From the NCBI GenBank assembly GCA_012960225.1, contig DUBS01000041.1, forward strand, positions 1 through 64,000: a stretch of 64,000 nucleotides of DNA, given 5' to 3'. Below are positions 8,570 to 19,015 of the stretch, piece by piece. Under the pieces are notes generated by a model. It was not told the origin of the DNA and made no database searches. It worked only from the letters and a program-made list of their open reading frames with translations. The translations under genes were made by a program, and so were the position numbers. The stretch comes from Gemmatimonadota bacterium (GTDB lineage: Bacteria > Gemmatimonadota > Gemmatimonadetes > Longimicrobiales > Gaopeijiaceae). Every line of letters starts with the position of its first letter. The first letter of the stretch is position 1.

Positions 8570-9098
8570 GGTGGACCATCCCAATAATAGCCTCAACTGG
8601 TACTCCACGCTCTTCAGCTGCCTGTTCAGCTGTAACTAACTCGCTTAAACCATTCATAGTTGCTCGTACAACGTTAATCGGGTTGTTTGTACCGAGACTT
8701 TTTGTGAGAACATCACTCACTCCCGCAGCCTCCAGCACCGCGCGCACTGGACCTCCTGCGATCACACCTGTGCCAGGAGCTGCCGGACGCAAAAGAACTC
8801 TTCCAGCCCCCCAGCGACCGATGATCTCGTGCGGTAGTGTCCCATTCTGGATAGGTACTTTCACCATGTTCCTGCGAGCTTTCTCAAATGATTTTCGGAT
8901 CGCCTCAGCAACTTCATTCGCCTTTGCAAGCGCAATCCCAACATTCCCCTTTCGGTCTCCAACCGAGACCAGAGCAGAGAAAGAGAACCTCCTGCCACCC
9001 TTCACGACTTTCGCAACCCGATTGATATAAATGACATTCTCAACGAGATCACTTTCTCGATTCCTGTTCGGTTTTTTCTTCTTTGAATCCCTCTGCAT
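8562..9098 (-). CDS. rpsE: 30S ribosomal protein S5
   Basis: 178 residues. An N-terminal KKKKPNR tail precedes the double-stranded-RNA-binding-like domain ([20 protein letters not shown] near residue 19) and the [17 protein letters not shown] segment near residue 114. S5 is needed for 30S assembly and accuracy. Its start overlaps the last base of rplR, and its 3' end overlaps the proposed rpmD start. Confidence 0.97.
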   Translation of the reverse strand: MQRDSKKKKPNRNRESDLVENVIYINRVAKVVKGGRRFSFSALVSVGDRKGNVGIALAKANEVAEAIRKSFEKARRNMVKVPIQNGTLPHEIIGRWGAGRVLLRPAAPGTGVIAGGPVRAVLEAAGVSDVLTKSLGTNNPINVVRATMNGLSELVTAEQAAEERGVPVEAIIGMVHRG

Positions 9099-9484
9099 CA
9101 GAACTTCAGACCTCCCTCACGGGCACCCTCGGCAAAAGCCTTCACCCGACCATGGTATTTGTATCCACCGCGATCGAAAACCGCGGTATCTATTCCCTGC
9201 TTCTTGGCGCGCTCAGCCAGCAACTTTCCAGCTGCATGCGCATGCTCAACTCTCGGATTCTTGCTCTCTGCGCTAAACCCCGTGAGTTCTTCCGATAGTG
9301 TGGAAAGACCGATCAATGTGCGACCAAGATCGTCATCGACAAGCTGTCCTTCAATGTTCTTGAGTGAGCGAAACACAACTAGGCGAGGGCGTTGCGCCGT
9401 GCCTCTGATCTTATCTCTTACGCGGTGGTGCCTACGCATGCGTTGGAGACTTCTGCTTTTCTTAAGCTTACTCTGCTTGATCAT
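9098..9484 (-). CDS. rplR: 50S ribosomal protein L18
   Basis: 128 residues. A basic N-terminus ([20 protein letters not shown]) is followed by [19 protein letters not shown] and the C-terminal [25 protein letters not shown] signature in parts. It binds 5S rRNA together with L5. The start overlaps the rplF stop by 4 bases. Confidence 0.97.
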   Translation of the reverse strand: MIKQSKLKKSRSLQRMRRHHRVRDKIRGTAQRPRLVVFRSLKNIEGQLVDDDLGRTLIGLSTLSEELTGFSAESKNPRVEHAHAAGKLLAERAKKQGIDTAVFDRGGYKYHGRVKAFAEGAREGGLKF

Positions 9485-10026
9485 GCGCCCGCTCCAGCTG
9501 TCTTACCGGCCTTGCGTCGTACCTGTTCTCCCTGGTAACGGATGCCCTTTCCCTTGTAAGGCTCAGGAGGCCGGAACGAACGGATCTCAGCTGCGGCCTG
9601 TCCTACTTTTTGCTTATCTATACCCTGCACTACAATTGTTGTCTGATTGGGGCACTCGAGCGTTATCCCATTATCCGGTAAATAGTCGATGGAGTGACTG
9701 TACCCCAAGTTAAGCGTTATTCCACTAGCCTTGGGGTCAGCGCGATAACCGACGCCGATGATCTCAAGCGTCTTAGTGAATCCATCGGTTACCCCGGTTA
9801 CCATGTTTTGGATTAGTGAACGTGTAAGCCCGTGCAAAGCCCTGTGTTCCTTCTGATCTGAGGGTCGCTCGACACGTAGTTCGTCATCCTCTATTACGAT
9901 CTTCATATCCGGGTGAAATTCCATGGTCAGTGACCCTTTCGGTCCCTTAACGTTTAGCGTGCCTTCCACTTCAGTGGTCTCGACTCCCTTGGGGAGTAAA
10001 ACGGGCATCTTCCCGATACGTGACAT
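9481..10026 (-). CDS. rplF: 50S ribosomal protein L6
   Basis: 181 residues from ATG 10026 ([16 protein letters not shown]), matching the normal L6 N-terminus. A longer frame to 10080 would overlap rpsH and is rejected. Two repeated alpha/beta domains are visible, with the C-terminal signature [20 protein letters not shown]. It lies near the sarcin-ricin loop and factor-binding site. Confidence 0.97.
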   Translation of the reverse strand: MSRIGKMPVLLPKGVETTEVEGTLNVKGPKGSLTMEFHPDMKIVIEDDELRVERPSDQKEHRALHGLTRSLIQNMVTGVTDGFTKTLEIIGVGYRADPKASGITLNLGYSHSIDYLPDNGITLECPNQTTIVVQGIDKQKVGQAAAEIRSFRPPEPYKGKGIRYQGEQVRRKAGKTAGAGA

Positions 10027-10051
10027 GGTTTCGTTCTCTCTCGTTTCCGCT

Positions 10052-10441
10052 CTACCAGACGAGCGCCAAGACTTCACCACCTACACCCTGCTGGCGAGCG
10101 GTGCGATCAGATAGCATTCCCGTTGATGTTGAGAGGATGGCCATCCCAAGACCATTCCTAACACGAGGGATGTCATCTTTACTGACGTAGTGCCGTCGGC
10201 CCGGTCGCGAGATGCGCTCAAGGTGGCGGATAACAGGCTTGTTTTCATGGTACTTAAGGTAAATGCGCAGCACTCCGAAACGGCCATCGGCAAGGACTTT
10301 ATGTCCGTGAACGAAATGACTCTCCTGTAATAGCTTTACGATCTCGATCTTCATTTTAGATACAGGTACATCCACCCACTTGTGCGCTGCCTGTCCTGCA
10401 TTCCGGATGCGTGTCAGCAGGTCCGCGATAGGATCGGTCAT
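10052..10441 (-). CDS. rpsH: 30S ribosomal protein S8
   Basis: About 129 residues from the second Met ([20 protein letters not shown]), the family N-terminus. The C-terminal [20 protein letters not shown] motif is intact in pieces. S8 binds the central domain of 16S rRNA and, in E. coli, represses the spc operon. It lies between rpsN and rplF in normal spc order. Confidence 0.96.
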   Translation of the reverse strand: MTDPIADLLTRIRNAGQAAHKWVDVPVSKMKIEIVKLLQESHFVHGHKVLADGRFGVLRIYLKYHENKPVIRHLERISRPGRRHYVSKDDIPRVRNGLGMAILSTSTGMLSDRTARQQGVGGEVLALVW

Positions 10442-10459
10442 CATCTTATTGATACTCCC

Positions 10460-10645
10460 TTACCAACTCGATTTACGGACACCAGGGATCTCCCCTCGAA
10501 GTGCCATTTCTCGGAAACAAATTCTACATATCCCAAACTTGCGGAAAAAAGCACGCGGTCTACCGCATCGTTGACAACGATTACGTTGGCGAACCCCAAA
10601 TTTTGGGGTCCGTTTTGCCTTTTCGATGAGCGCCTTTCTGGCCAT
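10460..10645 (-). CDS. rpsN: 30S ribosomal protein S14, zinc type
   Basis: 61 residues, the short zinc-binding form with Cys24, Cys27, Cys40 and Cys43 (CQRCGRP and CRICF). The long zinc-free form is about 100 residues. It begins [16 protein letters not shown] and lies in spc-operon order between rplE and rpsH. Confidence 0.97.
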   Translation of the reverse strand: MARKALIEKAKRTPKFGVRQRNRCQRCGRPRAFFRKFGICRICFREMALRGEIPGVRKSSW

Positions 10646-10661
10646 TCGGAGTTCTCTCTAT

Positions 10662-11234
10662 TTAAGCAGTTGCACCGATCTGAACCGGTACAGTCCCGCG
10701 GAAAGGGAAGCCCAGCTCACGTAGCAGGGCGCGTCCCTCAGCATCGTCATTCGTAGATGTAACCACGGTAATATCCATACCATGGATCTTCCGCACATTG
10801 TCATAATCGATTTCAGGGAAAACAATCTGTTCAAGGATTCCCATGGTGTAGTTACCACGACCGTCAAACGAGCGTGATTTAAGTCCTCTAAAATCTCTAA
10901 TACGAGGAATTGTCGTATTAATCAGACGATCTAGGAAGAACCACATCTTCTGCCGCCGTAAAGTCACTGAAGCTCCCACAGGCATCCCTTCTCGGAGCTG
11001 AAAGTTCGAGATTGATTTGCGGGCTCGATTCATAAGCGGTTTTTGGCCGGAGATGATGCTCAGCTCATCAATTGCACTCTCGAGTAACTTGTGATCTCGT
11101 GACGCATCTCCCACTCCAACATTCAATACTACCTTAACCACCCTGGGAATCTGATGTGGGTTCACGAACCCAAATTCCTCAAAGAGTTTGGGGCGGACAT
11201 GATTATCGTAGTGAGTCTTTAGACGCGGTTCCAT
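10662..11234 (-). CDS. rplE: 50S ribosomal protein L5
   Basis: 190 residues, slightly longer than E. coli L5. Visible features are [11 protein letters not shown], the [20 protein letters not shown] segment and RDFRGL near residue 116. It binds 5S rRNA and contacts the P-site tRNA. It lies between rplX and rpsN. Confidence 0.97.
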   Translation of the reverse strand: MEPRLKTHYDNHVRPKLFEEFGFVNPHQIPRVVKVVLNVGVGDASRDHKLLESAIDELSIISGQKPLMNRARKSISNFQLREGMPVGASVTLRRQKMWFFLDRLINTTIPRIRDFRGLKSRSFDGRGNYTMGILEQIVFPEIDYDNVRKIHGMDITVVTSTNDDAEGRALLRELGFPFRGTVPVQIGATA

Positions 11235-11261
11235 GATCTGCCTAGATACTCAAGAGCAAAG

Positions 11262-11597
11262 TTATTGTGGCCGTGGGATGGGATTGCCGCTCTTGACCGC
11301 AATCCTCTCCTTGGTTCCATCTTCCTCTACCCGAACCCTTACCCTACTTGGCTCATCTGTTGCTGGGTCGATTAGCATCACATTTGAAATATTTATCGGG
11401 GCCTCAAAGCTGATGATTCCACCATCAGGATTCGCCTCACTAGGCCGTGTGTGGCGCTTACGCATGTTCACACCTTCGACACGAACTTGTCCGGTATCCT
11501 TGATCACTTCGAGAACATTCCCTTCTGTTTCACGATCATTACCGCGAATGACACGGACCCTATCTCCTTTCGTGATCTGACATTTCGTACTGGGCAT
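11262..11597 (-). CDS. rplX: 50S ribosomal protein L24
   Basis: 111 residues with an N-terminal KOW motif (KGDRVRVIRGNDRETEGNVL, about residues 10-30) and VEGVNMRKRHTRPS. L24 starts 50S assembly by binding the 5' domain of 23S rRNA. Its start overlaps the last base of rplN. Confidence 0.97.
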   Translation of the reverse strand: MPSTKCQITKGDRVRVIRGNDRETEGNVLEVIKDTGQVRVEGVNMRKRHTRPSEANPDGGIISFEAPINISNVMLIDPATDEPSRVRVRVEEDGTKERIAVKSGNPIPRPQ

Positions 11598-11965
11598 CAG
11601 AGCACCTCAGGAGCCAGGGAAACAATTTTCATGTATTTCTTTTCACGTAGCTCGCGGCCGACGGGACCAAAGATACGGGTACCACGGGGCTCGCCCTGCT
11701 GGTTGATGAGCACTGCTGCATTATCCTCAAATCGGATATAGCTGCCATCCTTACGTCTTGTCTCCTTGACAGTCCGCACCACAACAGCTTCCACTACCTC
11801 ACCCTTTTTTATTGCGGCGTTCGGTATTGCATCCTTTATGGTTGCAACGATCACATCTCCAACCCCCGCATATCTGCGTTTTGAACCACCCAGAACCCTG
11901 ATGCAAAGCGCTGATTTCGCACCTGTGTTGTCGGTAATTCTTAGGATCGACTCCTGTTGGATCAT
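11597..11965 (-). CDS. rplN: 50S ribosomal protein L14
   Basis: 122 residues, exactly the common length. It begins [20 protein letters not shown] and has the signature region [12 protein letters not shown] with [12 protein letters not shown]14 forms an inter-subunit bridge. It lies between rpsQ and rplX. Confidence 0.97.
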   Translation of the reverse strand: MIQQESILRITDNTGAKSALCIRVLGGSKRRYAGVGDVIVATIKDAIPNAAIKKGEVVEAVVVRTVKETRRKDGSYIRFEDNAAVLINQQGEPRGTRIFGPVGRELREKKYMKIVSLAPEVL

Positions 11966-11989
11966 GACTTAGTTCCTCTATCCTTACCC

Positions 11990-12346
11990 TTAGGCCTTTC
12001 GCCCAAGCGTCTCAAGCAAGCGCCAGCGTTTCGTCTTCGATAAAGGTCGGGTCTCAACGATCCGCACTATATCCCCAACTCTGCAAGCGTTGCTCTCATC
12101 GTGGACATGATACCGTTTACTGCGCTTCACACCCTTCCCATAAAGAGGATGTGAGAAGCGTCGTTCTACCATCACTGTAATTGTTTTGTCCGCTCTATCT
12201 CCAACAACGACACCCGTTCGTTCCTTTCTGTCGGCGCGGTCATTACTAACAGCCATCTCCACTGAAGGGGACTCTGCGGAGTCAGCAGGGCTAGCTGTGT
12301 CCTCTACGTGTTCCATGCCATTATCACCCTTAGCTTCCTCGTTCAT
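11990..12346 (-). CDS. rpsQ: 30S ribosomal protein S17 with acidic N-terminal extension
   Basis: The S17 core begins near residue 40 ([20 protein letters not shown]) and ends normally. The reading from ATG 12346 adds about 35 mainly acidic and polar residues before it, giving 118 instead of the usual 80-90. That ATG overlaps the rpmC stop as ATGA, the coupling pattern seen elsewhere in this operon. Met11 and Met31 are possible shorter starts. S17 is an early 16S-binding protein with an OB fold. Confidence 0.93.
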   Translation of the reverse strand: MNEEAKGDNGMEHVEDTASPADSAESPSVEMAVSNDRADRKERTGVVVGDRADKTITVMVERRFSHPLYGKGVKRSKRYHVHDESNACRVGDIVRIVETRPLSKTKRWRLLETLGRKA

Positions 12347-12567
12347 GCTTCTTCCGGTATGTGGTTGGACTCTGTGGCTGTCAATTCACGTTCCTTTTTA
12401 ACCGTCTCAAGCCTGGCGATATCGCGTCTGACTTGACGGCAAAGATTCGGGTTTTCGAGCTCCATCATCGAAAGCTGAAATCGCAGCTTGAATTGCTCTT
12501 CCCTCAACTCCTTGAGCCGCGCTTCAATCTCGACCTCGTCCCAGTCACGGATTTCTTCAGCTTTCAT
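12343..12567 (-). CDS. rpmC: 50S ribosomal protein L29
   Basis: 74 residues forming the two-helix L29 hairpin, with [20 protein letters not shown] and the [19 protein letters not shown] segment. A short polar tail follows. It lies at the peptide exit tunnel. It starts 9 bases after rplP and overlaps rpsQ by 4 bases. Confidence 0.96.
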   Translation of the reverse strand: MKAEEIRDWDEVEIEARLKELREEQFKLRFQLSMMELENPNLCRQVRRDIARLETVKKERELTATESNHIPEEA

Positions 12568-12576
12568 TCTCTTCTC

Positions 12577-12993
12577 CTACAGTTGCCGGTCGCGTGCTAC
12601 GAAACGGCACTTGATGGGGAGCTTGGCTGCTGCGAGTTCCATTGCGCGTTGCGCAGTCGTTTCGTCGACTCCCTCTAGCTCGAACATGATGCGTCCCGGC
12701 TTGACCACCGCAACCCAACCCTCGGGGGCACCCTTCCCCTTCCCCATTCGGGTCTCGGCGGGCTTCGAGGTAATCGGTTTATCCGGAAAAATTCGAATCC
12801 AGACCTTGCCTCCGCGCTTGATATGGCGGGTCATTGCGATACGGGCTGATTCGATCTGACGATTAGATATCCAGGTTGGCTCAAGTGCCTGCAGTCCATA
12901 TTCACCGAAAGAGACCTTGCTACCCCGATGAGCCATACCTCGCATCCGACCTTTATGGGTCTTGCGGTGCTTTACTTGCTTTGGTGACAGCAT
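12577..12993 (-). CDS. rplP: 50S ribosomal protein L16
   Basis: 138 residues. The N-terminal [39 protein letters not shown] and [20 protein letters not shown] segments are all family signatures. L16 contacts the A-site tRNA elbow. It lies 2 bases after rpsC in S10-operon order. Confidence 0.98.
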   Translation of the reverse strand: MLSPKQVKHRKTHKGRMRGMAHRGSKVSFGEYGLQALEPTWISNRQIESARIAMTRHIKRGGKVWIRIFPDKPITSKPAETRMGKGKGAPEGWVAVVKPGRIMFELEGVDETTAQRAMELAAAKLPIKCRFVARDRQL

Positions 12994-12995
12994 CC

Positions 12996-13658
12996 CTATG
13001 AGCTCCCTGTGGAGTAGGTACGCCCTCGGCGATCTTCAACGACTTCACCATTGAAGATCCAGCATTTCACACCGACACACCCATAGGTTGTGAACGCGGG
13101 CACCTGCGCATAGTCGATATCTGCTCGCAACGTATGCAGGGGAACCCTGCCCTCGTTGTAGCCTTCAGTCCTGGCAATCTCAGCTCCACCCAAACGACCG
13201 GCACATTGGATCCTTATTCCCTTGGCACCAGAACGGACAGCAGCTTGAACGGCACGTTTCATGGCACGTCGGAATGAGATTCTCTGACGAAGCTGATGTG
13301 CAACGTTTTCCGCAACGAGATACGCGTTTACTTCGGGGCGTTTTATTTCCTCGACGTTAACAGAAATTTCTGCATTAGTGAGCATCGCCAGTTCTTCACG
13401 TAACTTATCGACCTCAGCCCCACGCTTGCCGATCACAACCCCAGGCCTAGCAGTATGGAGAGTGACCACGATCTTGCTGGGCTTCCGTTCGATGTCCACA
13501 CGAGCTAATGCAGCATGGGCTAACCGCCGTCGAAGGTACTGCCGGATCGTCTCATCTTCCTTGAGTAGGCGGGGGAAATCTCGTTCGGCGTACCAGCGAG
13601 ATGTCCAGTCCTTGACGATTCCGAGCCTAAACCCAGTTGGGTGAACCTTTTGTCCCAT
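12996..13658 (-). CDS. rpsC: 30S ribosomal protein S3
   Basis: 220 residues from ATG 13658 ([18 protein letters not shown]). AGGAG lies just upstream. A longer frame to 13751 lies within rplV and is rejected. The KH domain around [17 protein letters not shown] (near residue 70) and the C-terminal S3 domain with [20 protein letters not shown] are clear. S3 lines the mRNA entry tunnel. Confidence 0.97.
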   Translation of the reverse strand: MGQKVHPTGFRLGIVKDWTSRWYAERDFPRLLKEDETIRQYLRRRLAHAALARVDIERKPSKIVVTLHTARPGVVIGKRGAEVDKLREELAMLTNAEISVNVEEIKRPEVNAYLVAENVAHQLRQRISFRRAMKRAVQAAVRSGAKGIRIQCAGRLGGAEIARTEGYNEGRVPLHTLRADIDYAQVPAFTTYGCVGVKCWIFNGEVVEDRRGRTYSTGSS

Positions 13659-13663
13659 ATCTC

Positions 13664-14017
13664 CTAAACTTCCTTTGTGTCGACAACCACTGTGATGTGG
13701 CTCGTACGCTTGCGGATCGGCGAAGCTCTGCCCTGAGCACGCGCACGCCAACGGCGTAGGGTGGGACCCTCGTCGACATATGCTTGACGAACCATTAAAT
13801 CATCAATGTCGACCAAAGTACCACCATCCTGTGACTTGACCTGTGCGTTTGCTACCGCGGAGCGGAGAGTTTTCCCCACCGGCTCAGCGGCTCCCTTCTT
13901 TGAATATTGGAGAATCCCGTACGCTTCATTCACAGATTTCCCTCGAATCTGGTCAATAACCAGCCTGACCTTTCGAGGGCTCATCCTGACGTATCTTGCT
14001 ATCGATCTAGCTTTCAT
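13664..14017 (-). CDS. rplV: 50S ribosomal protein L22
   Basis: 117 residues. It has [20 protein letters not shown] at the N-terminus and the C-terminal hairpin [20 protein letters not shown] that reaches into the exit tunnel in this family. It lies 5 bases before rpsC. Confidence 0.97.
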   Translation of the reverse strand: MKARSIARYVRMSPRKVRLVIDQIRGKSVNEAYGILQYSKKGAAEPVGKTLRSAVANAQVKSQDGGTLVDIDDLMVRQAYVDEGPTLRRWRARAQGRASPIRKRTSHITVVVDTKEV

Positions 14018-14022
14018 AATTC

Positions 14023-14310
14023 TTATCTTGGTCCAGAGCGCTTGTCGGCAAATCTGCCACCATGCCCACGGAATAGTCGTGTTGGTGCGAACTCACCAAG
14101 CTTATGTCCAACCATGTCCTCCGTCATGTACACAGGGATGAATTTGTTGCCGTTGTGGACAGCCAATGTGTGTCCCACGAATTCCGGAGAGATGGTGGAT
14201 GCACGAGACCACGTCTTTATGACTTTCTTCTCATTCCGAGCATTCATTACCTGAACACGGAGAAGAAGCTTCTCATTAATGAACGGGCCCTTCTTTACGC
14301 TACGAGGCAT
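14023..14310 (-). CDS. rpsS: 30S ribosomal protein S19
   Basis: 95 residues, usual length. It begins [16 protein letters not shown] and has [20 protein letters not shown] and [13 protein letters not shown]. It lies in the 30S head and lies between rplB and rplV. Confidence 0.97.
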   Translation of the reverse strand: MPRSVKKGPFINEKLLLRVQVMNARNEKKVIKTWSRASTISPEFVGHTLAVHNGNKFIPVYMTEDMVGHKLGEFAPTRLFRGHGGRFADKRSGPR

Positions 14311-14319
14311 ATATTACTC

Positions 14320-15159
14320 CTACTTCGTTGCTTTACCGCGCTTGCGACCGCGCACGATATATTTAGTTGATTCCTTCTTCTTGTTGCGAGTCTTGCGACC
14401 CTCTGGTTTACCCCAAGGGGATACAGGAGGACGACCGCCTGAGGAACGACCCTCGCCACCCCCTAGGGGATGGTCAACGGGGTTCATTGCAACACCTCGA
14501 ACCTTAGGACGCTTACCCCTCCAACGATTGGCACCTGCTTTGCCAATCACGGTCAATTCATGGTCGGAATTTCCAACTTCACCGATCGTAGCCATACACT
14601 CTTTTCTGATACGCCTTACTTCAGTGGACGGAAGACGAACCGTTACGAAAGCTCCCTCCTTAGCTACGACCTGAACAGAAGCGCCTGCCGACCTCGCGAG
14701 CTGGCCACCCTTCCCAGACTTGAGCTCAACGTTGTGAACAGAAGTACCAAGCGGCACGAGTTCAAGCGGCATCGCAGAGCCAACAAGTATATCCGCCGTT
14801 GGTCCTGCCATAATCCGATCTCCGGCCTTGAGCCCCTCGGGGTGCAAGATGTAGCGCTTGTCTCCGTCAGTGTAATGTATCAATGCGATATTCGCGGTAC
14901 GGTTGGGATCGTATTCAATGTGAGCCACCACACCAGGCACATCCAACTTGTTTCGCTTGAAGTCAATTCGGCGGTATTTGCGCTTGTGCCCACCTCCCCG
15001 GCGGCGGACAGTGATATGGCCATGGTGATTGCGGCCGCCACTAGAGCTTAGCGACTCAGTGAGAGAACGTTCAGGTCCCTTCCTTGTGAGCACTTCGTTA
15101 TCAAGGATTGAGCGGGTGCGTTGGCCAGGTGTGAGCGGCTTAAATTTCTTGATACCCAT
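14320..15159 (-). CDS. rplB: 50S ribosomal protein L2
   Basis: 279 residues from ATG 15159 ([17 protein letters not shown]), the normal L2 start. ATG 15165 would add two residues. The RNA-binding fold and the C-terminal [17 protein letters not shown] motif, whose His lies near the peptidyl-transferase centre, are intact. A basic tail follows. Confidence 0.98.
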   Translation of the reverse strand: MGIKKFKPLTPGQRTRSILDNEVLTRKGPERSLTESLSSSGGRNHHGHITVRRRGGGHKRKYRRIDFKRNKLDVPGVVAHIEYDPNRTANIALIHYTDGDKRYILHPEGLKAGDRIMAGPTADILVGSAMPLELVPLGTSVHNVELKSGKGGQLARSAGASVQVVAKEGAFVTVRLPSTEVRRIRKECMATIGEVGNSDHELTVIGKAGANRWRGKRPKVRGVAMNPVDHPLGGGEGRSSGGRPPVSPWGKPEGRKTRNKKKESTKYIVRGRKRGKATK

Positions 15160-15161
15160 GA

Positions 15162-15476
15162 TCAACCTGCCTCGTAAAGCTCAATGTGATCGCCTTCCGT
15201 TAGTTGTATAACCGCTTTCTTAAAGGAAGGACGACGGCCGGGGGTACCAGCATTGCGAGCCAATCGAGCCATCTGGGAGCGCTTCGTCTTACCTGAATAC
15301 CTCATGGTCCTAACATCCCTCACAGTCACGTCCCAGAGTTTCTCTATTGCCTGACCGATTTCAATCTTATTGGCGTCTTTATTTACGATGAATGTGTAGA
15401 TATTCGAAGACTCCATCTGACCAGAACTCTTCTCTGTGATGACCGGGGCGTAAATCACATCGTAAGCCTCACGCAT
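15162..15476 (-). CDS. rplW: 50S ribosomal protein L23
   Basis: 104 residues from ATG 15476 ([17 protein letters not shown]), the family N-terminus. An upstream in-frame Met at 15509 lies inside rplD and is rejected. The core [20 protein letters not shown] docks SRP and trigger factor at the exit tunnel in the family. It overlaps rplD by 8 bases. Confidence 0.96.
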   Translation of the reverse strand: MREAYDVIYAPVITEKSSGQMESSNIYTFIVNKDANKIEIGQAIEKLWDVTVRDVRTMRYSGKTKRSQMARLARNAGTPGRRPSFKKAVIQLTEGDHIELYEAG

Positions 15477-16155
15477 TGTCACCTCCCTCGTTAGAGGAAT
15501 CGAGTTCAAGATCGCTCTCTTCAGATTCCTTAAGGCTAGAATTGGTCTCTAGCGCACCCCGCTCAATCACAACAGTGTGAGCCCAAAGAACGTCGTAGAC
15601 TGACTCCTCTCCGAAAGAAACCACTGAGACTGCGGGGAGATTCCGAGACGAGAGATATAGGTTCTTATTCACGCCGTCAGTAAGGAGAAGCACTTTGCCA
15701 GGCACATCTATGGCACTTACAAACGCAACGAGGTCACGAGTCTTCGGAGACTTCATCTCAGGCAGATCCGCTATTATCACTCGGTCATTCTCTGCCCTGT
15801 CATTGAGGGCTGAATGCCTAGCCAACGTTCTAACCTTCTTGGGGAGTCGTTGGCGCCAAGAATGCGGTATGGGTGGGAACGCGATGCCACCGCCCGCCCA
15901 GATCGGAGATCGGATCGTTCCTGCTCGGGCACGACCTGTGCCCTTTTGACGCCAAGGCTTGCGACCACCACCAGCGACATCTGAGCGGGTTTTGGCAGCA
16001 GCAGTACCTTGTCTCTGATTCGCGAGATAGGCCTTTACTGCCTGATGAATCACACCCTCGTTCACGATACCATTAAAGAGCGGAGCAGGAAGTGTTCGGG
16101 CCCTTCCTTTCTTACCGTCAGCCTTGTAGTAGCGGGCTTTGAATATCGCCGTCAT
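15469..16155 (-). CDS. rplD: 50S ribosomal protein L4
   Basis: 228 residues. The conserved loop GGGRKPWRQKGTGRARAG near residue 65 reaches the exit tunnel. The C-terminus ends in an acidic tail (EESDLELDSSNEGGD), longer than usual and overlapping the rplW start. In E. coli L4 represses the S10 operon. The start overlaps rplC as ATGA. Confidence 0.97.
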   Translation of the reverse strand: MTAIFKARYYKADGKKGRARTLPAPLFNGIVNEGVIHQAVKAYLANQRQGTAAAKTRSDVAGGGRKPWRQKGTGRARAGTIRSPIWAGGGIAFPPIPHSWRQRLPKKVRTLARHSALNDRAENDRVIIADLPEMKSPKTRDLVAFVSAIDVPGKVLLLTDGVNKNLYLSSRNLPAVSVVSFGEESVYDVLWAHTVVIERGALETNSSLKESEESDLELDSSNEGGDNA

Positions 16156-16769
16156 TTCGAGACCAGAACGTAGCCATTCCGTGCACCCGGAACGCCACCC
16201 TTAACAAAAAGAAGGTTTTTCTCTTCATCAACGCGCACAACCTGTAAGTTTCTTATCGTCGTACGGGTTCCACCCATACGCCCCGGGAGCTTTTTGCCCT
16301 TAATAACCCGGGATGGATCTGTCCCGGGACCCATCGAACCGGGGATACGAGACTTCGGGTGTCCGTGTGATGCGGGTCGCATAGCAAATCCATGCCTCTT
16401 AACGACACCTTGGAAACCCCGTCCCTTAGATCGGCCGGTAACCTTCACCCGATCACCTGCTTCAAATTGCTCAACTGTAAGCTCCTGGCCTACCTCATAC
16501 TCCGCACCATCCTCGATTGAGAATTCCCGCAGCAGACGGGGAGCTGCTTCCAATCCTGCAGTCGCAGAATGCCCTATTTCTGCCTGCGATGCTCTCTTCG
16601 CTTTCTTCGAACCGAAACCAAGCTGAATCGCATGGTATCCGTCTCCATCCTCCGATTTTACCTGAACGACAGGGCACGGACCGGCTTCGATCACAGTCAC
16701 CGGAATCTGAAACCCTTCTTCACTGAAGATGCGCGTCATACCAATCTTCTTTCCAATCAACCCAGGCAT
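16152..16769 (-). CDS. rplC: 50S ribosomal protein L3
   Basis: 205 residues. It begins [19 protein letters not shown] and has [15 protein letters not shown] and the [20 protein letters not shown] finger near the peptidyl-transferase centre. It lies between rpsJ and rplD. Confidence 0.98.
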   Translation of the reverse strand: MPGLIGKKIGMTRIFSEEGFQIPVTVIEAGPCPVVQVKSEDGDGYHAIQLGFGSKKAKRASQAEIGHSATAGLEAAPRLLREFSIEDGAEYEVGQELTVEQFEAGDRVKVTGRSKGRGFQGVVKRHGFAMRPASHGHPKSRIPGSMGPGTDPSRVIKGKKLPGRMGGTRTTIRNLQVVRVDEEKNLLFVKGGVPGARNGYVLVSK

Positions 16770-16784
16770 ATCTGCAGCTCTCCC

Positions 16785-17093
16785 TCAGTCAACCTTGATC
16801 TCGACATCCACACCAGCTGGAAGATCGAGTTTGGTTAGCGCGTCAATCGTCTGCGGACGACTATCGATGATGTCAATAAGTCTCTTGTGTGTCCTCATTT
16901 CAAACTGTTCCCGACTCTTCTTGTCGATGTGGGGTGAGCGGAGAACCGTCCAACGCTGCCGACGAGTCGGAAGTGGAATGGGGCCCACGACCGTCGCACC
17001 GGAGGTTTGTGCTGTGCGCACAATATCCGCGGCAGTCTGATCAATCACCCAGTGATCAAAAGCCTTCAATCGAATCCGAATTCGGTCAGCCAT
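16785..17093 (-). CDS. rpsJ: 30S ribosomal protein S10
   Basis: 102 residues. It begins [20 protein letters not shown], with [20 protein letters not shown] near the middle. S10 lies in the 30S head and is also the NusE antitermination factor in other bacteria. It is the first ribosomal gene after tuf, 57 bases downstream of it. Confidence 0.97.
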   Translation of the reverse strand: MADRIRIRLKAFDHWVIDQTAADIVRTAQTSGATVVGPIPLPTRRQRWTVLRSPHIDKKSREQFEMRTHKRLIDIIDSRPQTIDALTKLDLPAGVDVEIKVD

Positions 17094-17150
17094 TTCAACC
17101 CTTTACTTGGACTTGGTGCCCCAAGGACATGTACATGTGTTCTCTTATCT

Positions 17151-18344
17151 TTATTTAAGGATTTCGGTTACGACGCCAGCGCCGACGGTGCGTCCACCCT
17201 CACGGATCGCGAACCGAAGTTCAGGGTCCATCGCAATCGGTGTGATGAGTTCCACTTCCATCTGCACGTTATCACCAGGCATCACCATCTCTACACCTTC
17301 AGGCAATTCTGTCGCACCGGTCACGTCTGTTGTACGGAAGTAGAACTGTGGTCGGTACCCATTGAAGAAGGGTGTATGACGCCCTCCCTCATCCTTCGTT
17401 AGCACGTACACTTCAGCCTTGAACTTCGTATGGGGTGTAATCGAACCCGGCTTCGCTAATACCTGGCCGCGCTCAATCTCCTCCTTGCCTACACCACGAA
17501 GTAGCAGGCCTGCATTGTCACCTGCCTGCCCCTGGTCCAGCAACTTCCGAAACATCTCGACTCCGGTTACTACCGTCTTACGGCTCTCGTCGGACATCCC
17601 CACCAACTCCACTTCCTCACCCTGCTTAACCACTCCACGCTCGATCCGACCCGTCGCCACCGTGCCCCGTCCCGTGATGCTGAATACATCCTCTACTGGC
17701 ATCAAGAACGGCTTGTCGATGTCACGCTTAGGTTCTGGTATATAGCTGTCGATCGCGTCCATTAGCTCCTGCACACACTCGGCGGCCGGACCTTCACCCC
17801 CAGCCTCCAAGGCCTTCAGTGCAGAACCTTGGATCACAGGTATGTCGTCGCCAGGAAAATTGTATTCGCTCAACAATTCCCGAACCTCTAGTTCCACTAG
17901 TTCTAGCAGCTCATCATCATCTACCATGTCGACCTTATTCATGAACACGACGATGTAAGGCACGTTCACCTGCCGGGCCAACAAAATATGCTCCCGCGTC
18001 TGTGGCATGGGGCCATCGGCAGCACTCACCACCACAATCGCCCCATCCATCTGTGCTGCTCCCGTGATCATGTTCTTCACGTAGTCAGCGTGACCAGGAC
18101 AATCTACGTGTGCGTAGTGACGGTTCTCCGTCTCATACTCCACGTGCGCTGTCGCGATCGTGATCCCTCGCTCCCGTTCCTCCGGAGCCTTATCGATCTC
18201 ATCAAACGCAACCACATCTCCACCCCACTTCTTCGACTGCGCTACCGTGATCGCTGCAGTTAACGTCGTCTTGCCGTGATCCACGTGACCAATCGTTCCC
18301 ACGTTCACATGTGGCTTCGTACGTTCGAATGTTTGCTTAGCCAT
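17151..18344 (-). CDS. tuf: Elongation factor Tu
   Basis: 397 residues from ATG 18344 ([20 protein letters not shown]), with GAGGGAT upstream. The GTPase motifs are clear: G1 GHVDHGKT, the DCPGHADY G3 motif and NKVD G4. Domains 2 and 3 follow. EF-Tu delivers aminoacyl-tRNA to the ribosome. The gene lies just downstream of tRNA-Thr(GGT), as tufB does in E. coli, but is followed by rpsJ, as tufA is near the S10 operon. rpsL, rpsG and fusA are not in the window. Confidence 0.98.
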   Translation of the reverse strand: MAKQTFERTKPHVNVGTIGHVDHGKTTLTAAITVAQSKKWGGDVVAFDEIDKAPEERERGITIATAHVEYETENRHYAHVDCPGHADYVKNMITGAAQMDGAIVVVSAADGPMPQTREHILLARQVNVPYIVVFMNKVDMVDDDELLELVELEVRELLSEYNFPGDDIPVIQGSALKALEAGGEGPAAECVQELMDAIDSYIPEPKRDIDKPFLMPVEDVFSITGRGTVATGRIERGVVKQGEEVELVGMSDESRKTVVTGVEMFRKLLDQGQAGDNAGLLLRGVGKEEIERGQVLAKPGSITPHTKFKAEVYVLTKDEGGRHTPFFNGYRPQFYFRTTDVTGATELPEGVEMVMPGDNVQMEVELITPIAMDPELRFAIREGGRTVGAGVVTEILK

Positions 18345-18394
18345 CACTCATCCCTCTGCTTCAGGTTACGCGTTATCAATCTTATTACGAGCAG

Positions 18395-18466
<72 letters not shown>

Positions 18467-18491
18467 GCGCTTCTGTCTGTACCGTTTACAA

Positions 18492-18565
18492 AGCGGGAGA
18501 CGGGACTCGAACCCGCGACCCTCAGCTTGGAAGGCTGATGCTCTAGCCAACTGAGCTACTCCCGC
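18492..18565 (-). tRNA. tRNA-Gly(TCC)
   Basis: The acceptor GCGGGAG (18565-18559) pairs with CTCCCGC. The anticodon stem TCAGC/GCTGA closes loop CTTCCAA with anticodon TCC, and the T-loop is GTTCGAGTC. The 3' CCA is not encoded. The spacer to tRNA-Tyr contains an (AAG)n run. Confidence 0.95.
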
Positions 18566-18612
18566 AGCCCTGCTTTTCTTCTTCTTCTTCTTATTGGTCA
18601 ATGCGGCACAAG

Positions 18613-18694
18613 TGGTGGGGGGAGGATTCGAACCTCCGAAGGCTATGCCAGCAGATTTACAGTCTGCCCCGTTTGACCGCTTCGGTACCCCACC
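18613..18694 (-). tRNA. tRNA-Tyr(GTA)
   Basis: 82 bases with a long variable arm (class II). The acceptor GGTGGGG (18694-18688) pairs with CCCCACC, with discriminator A. The anticodon GTA sits in loop CTGTAAA, and the T-loop is GGTTCGAATCC. It is the first of the three tRNAs upstream of tuf. Confidence 0.95.
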
Positions 18695-19015
18695 AAACTG
18701 ACACCCGAATCGCCAAGTTAGAGCACCCACTAGAACTGTCTGGACCTCCTCCCAAATGCGGAAAAGAGCCGACCCTAGATAGTCTGGGGTCGGCCTTTTC
18801 TAATCAAGCCTCAAAAGGTACTTAGGGGCTTTGATAGCGTAAAGGGCTACGAAGCCTTGCTAATAGCACTAAGAACAGAACTCGAGAAACACTTCAGTCC
18901 TCAATGTACCCACGGCACAGCCAGGGTTAAGATCGTCCCTAGTTAGTAGCAATTTCTCTAGGCCTAGGTCTGCGAGATGATATCTCTCGCGGCACCTAAG
19001 GTTTTGAGATGATAG
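18695..19015. other. 320-base non-coding stretch between tRNA-Tyr and the lipoprotein gene
   Basis: No supported gene. It holds the strong hairpin terminator at 18762-18800. A second inverted repeat, GCGAGA (18972-18977) with TCTCGC (18985-18990) around a 7-base loop, has no T-run. The promoter for the tRNA-tuf-S10 operon should lie between 18695 and 18765, but I could not find convincing -35/-10 boxes. Confidence 0.5.
18762..18800. terminator. Bidirectional intrinsic terminator
   Basis: GCCGACCC (18768-18775) pairs with GGGTCGGC (18787-18794) around an 11-base loop. AAAAG lies on the left and CTTTTC on the right, so either strand ends in a T-run after the stem. On the minus strand it would end transcription coming from the lipoprotein gene (19016-19396) before the tRNA-tuf operon starts. 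Confidence 0.85.
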
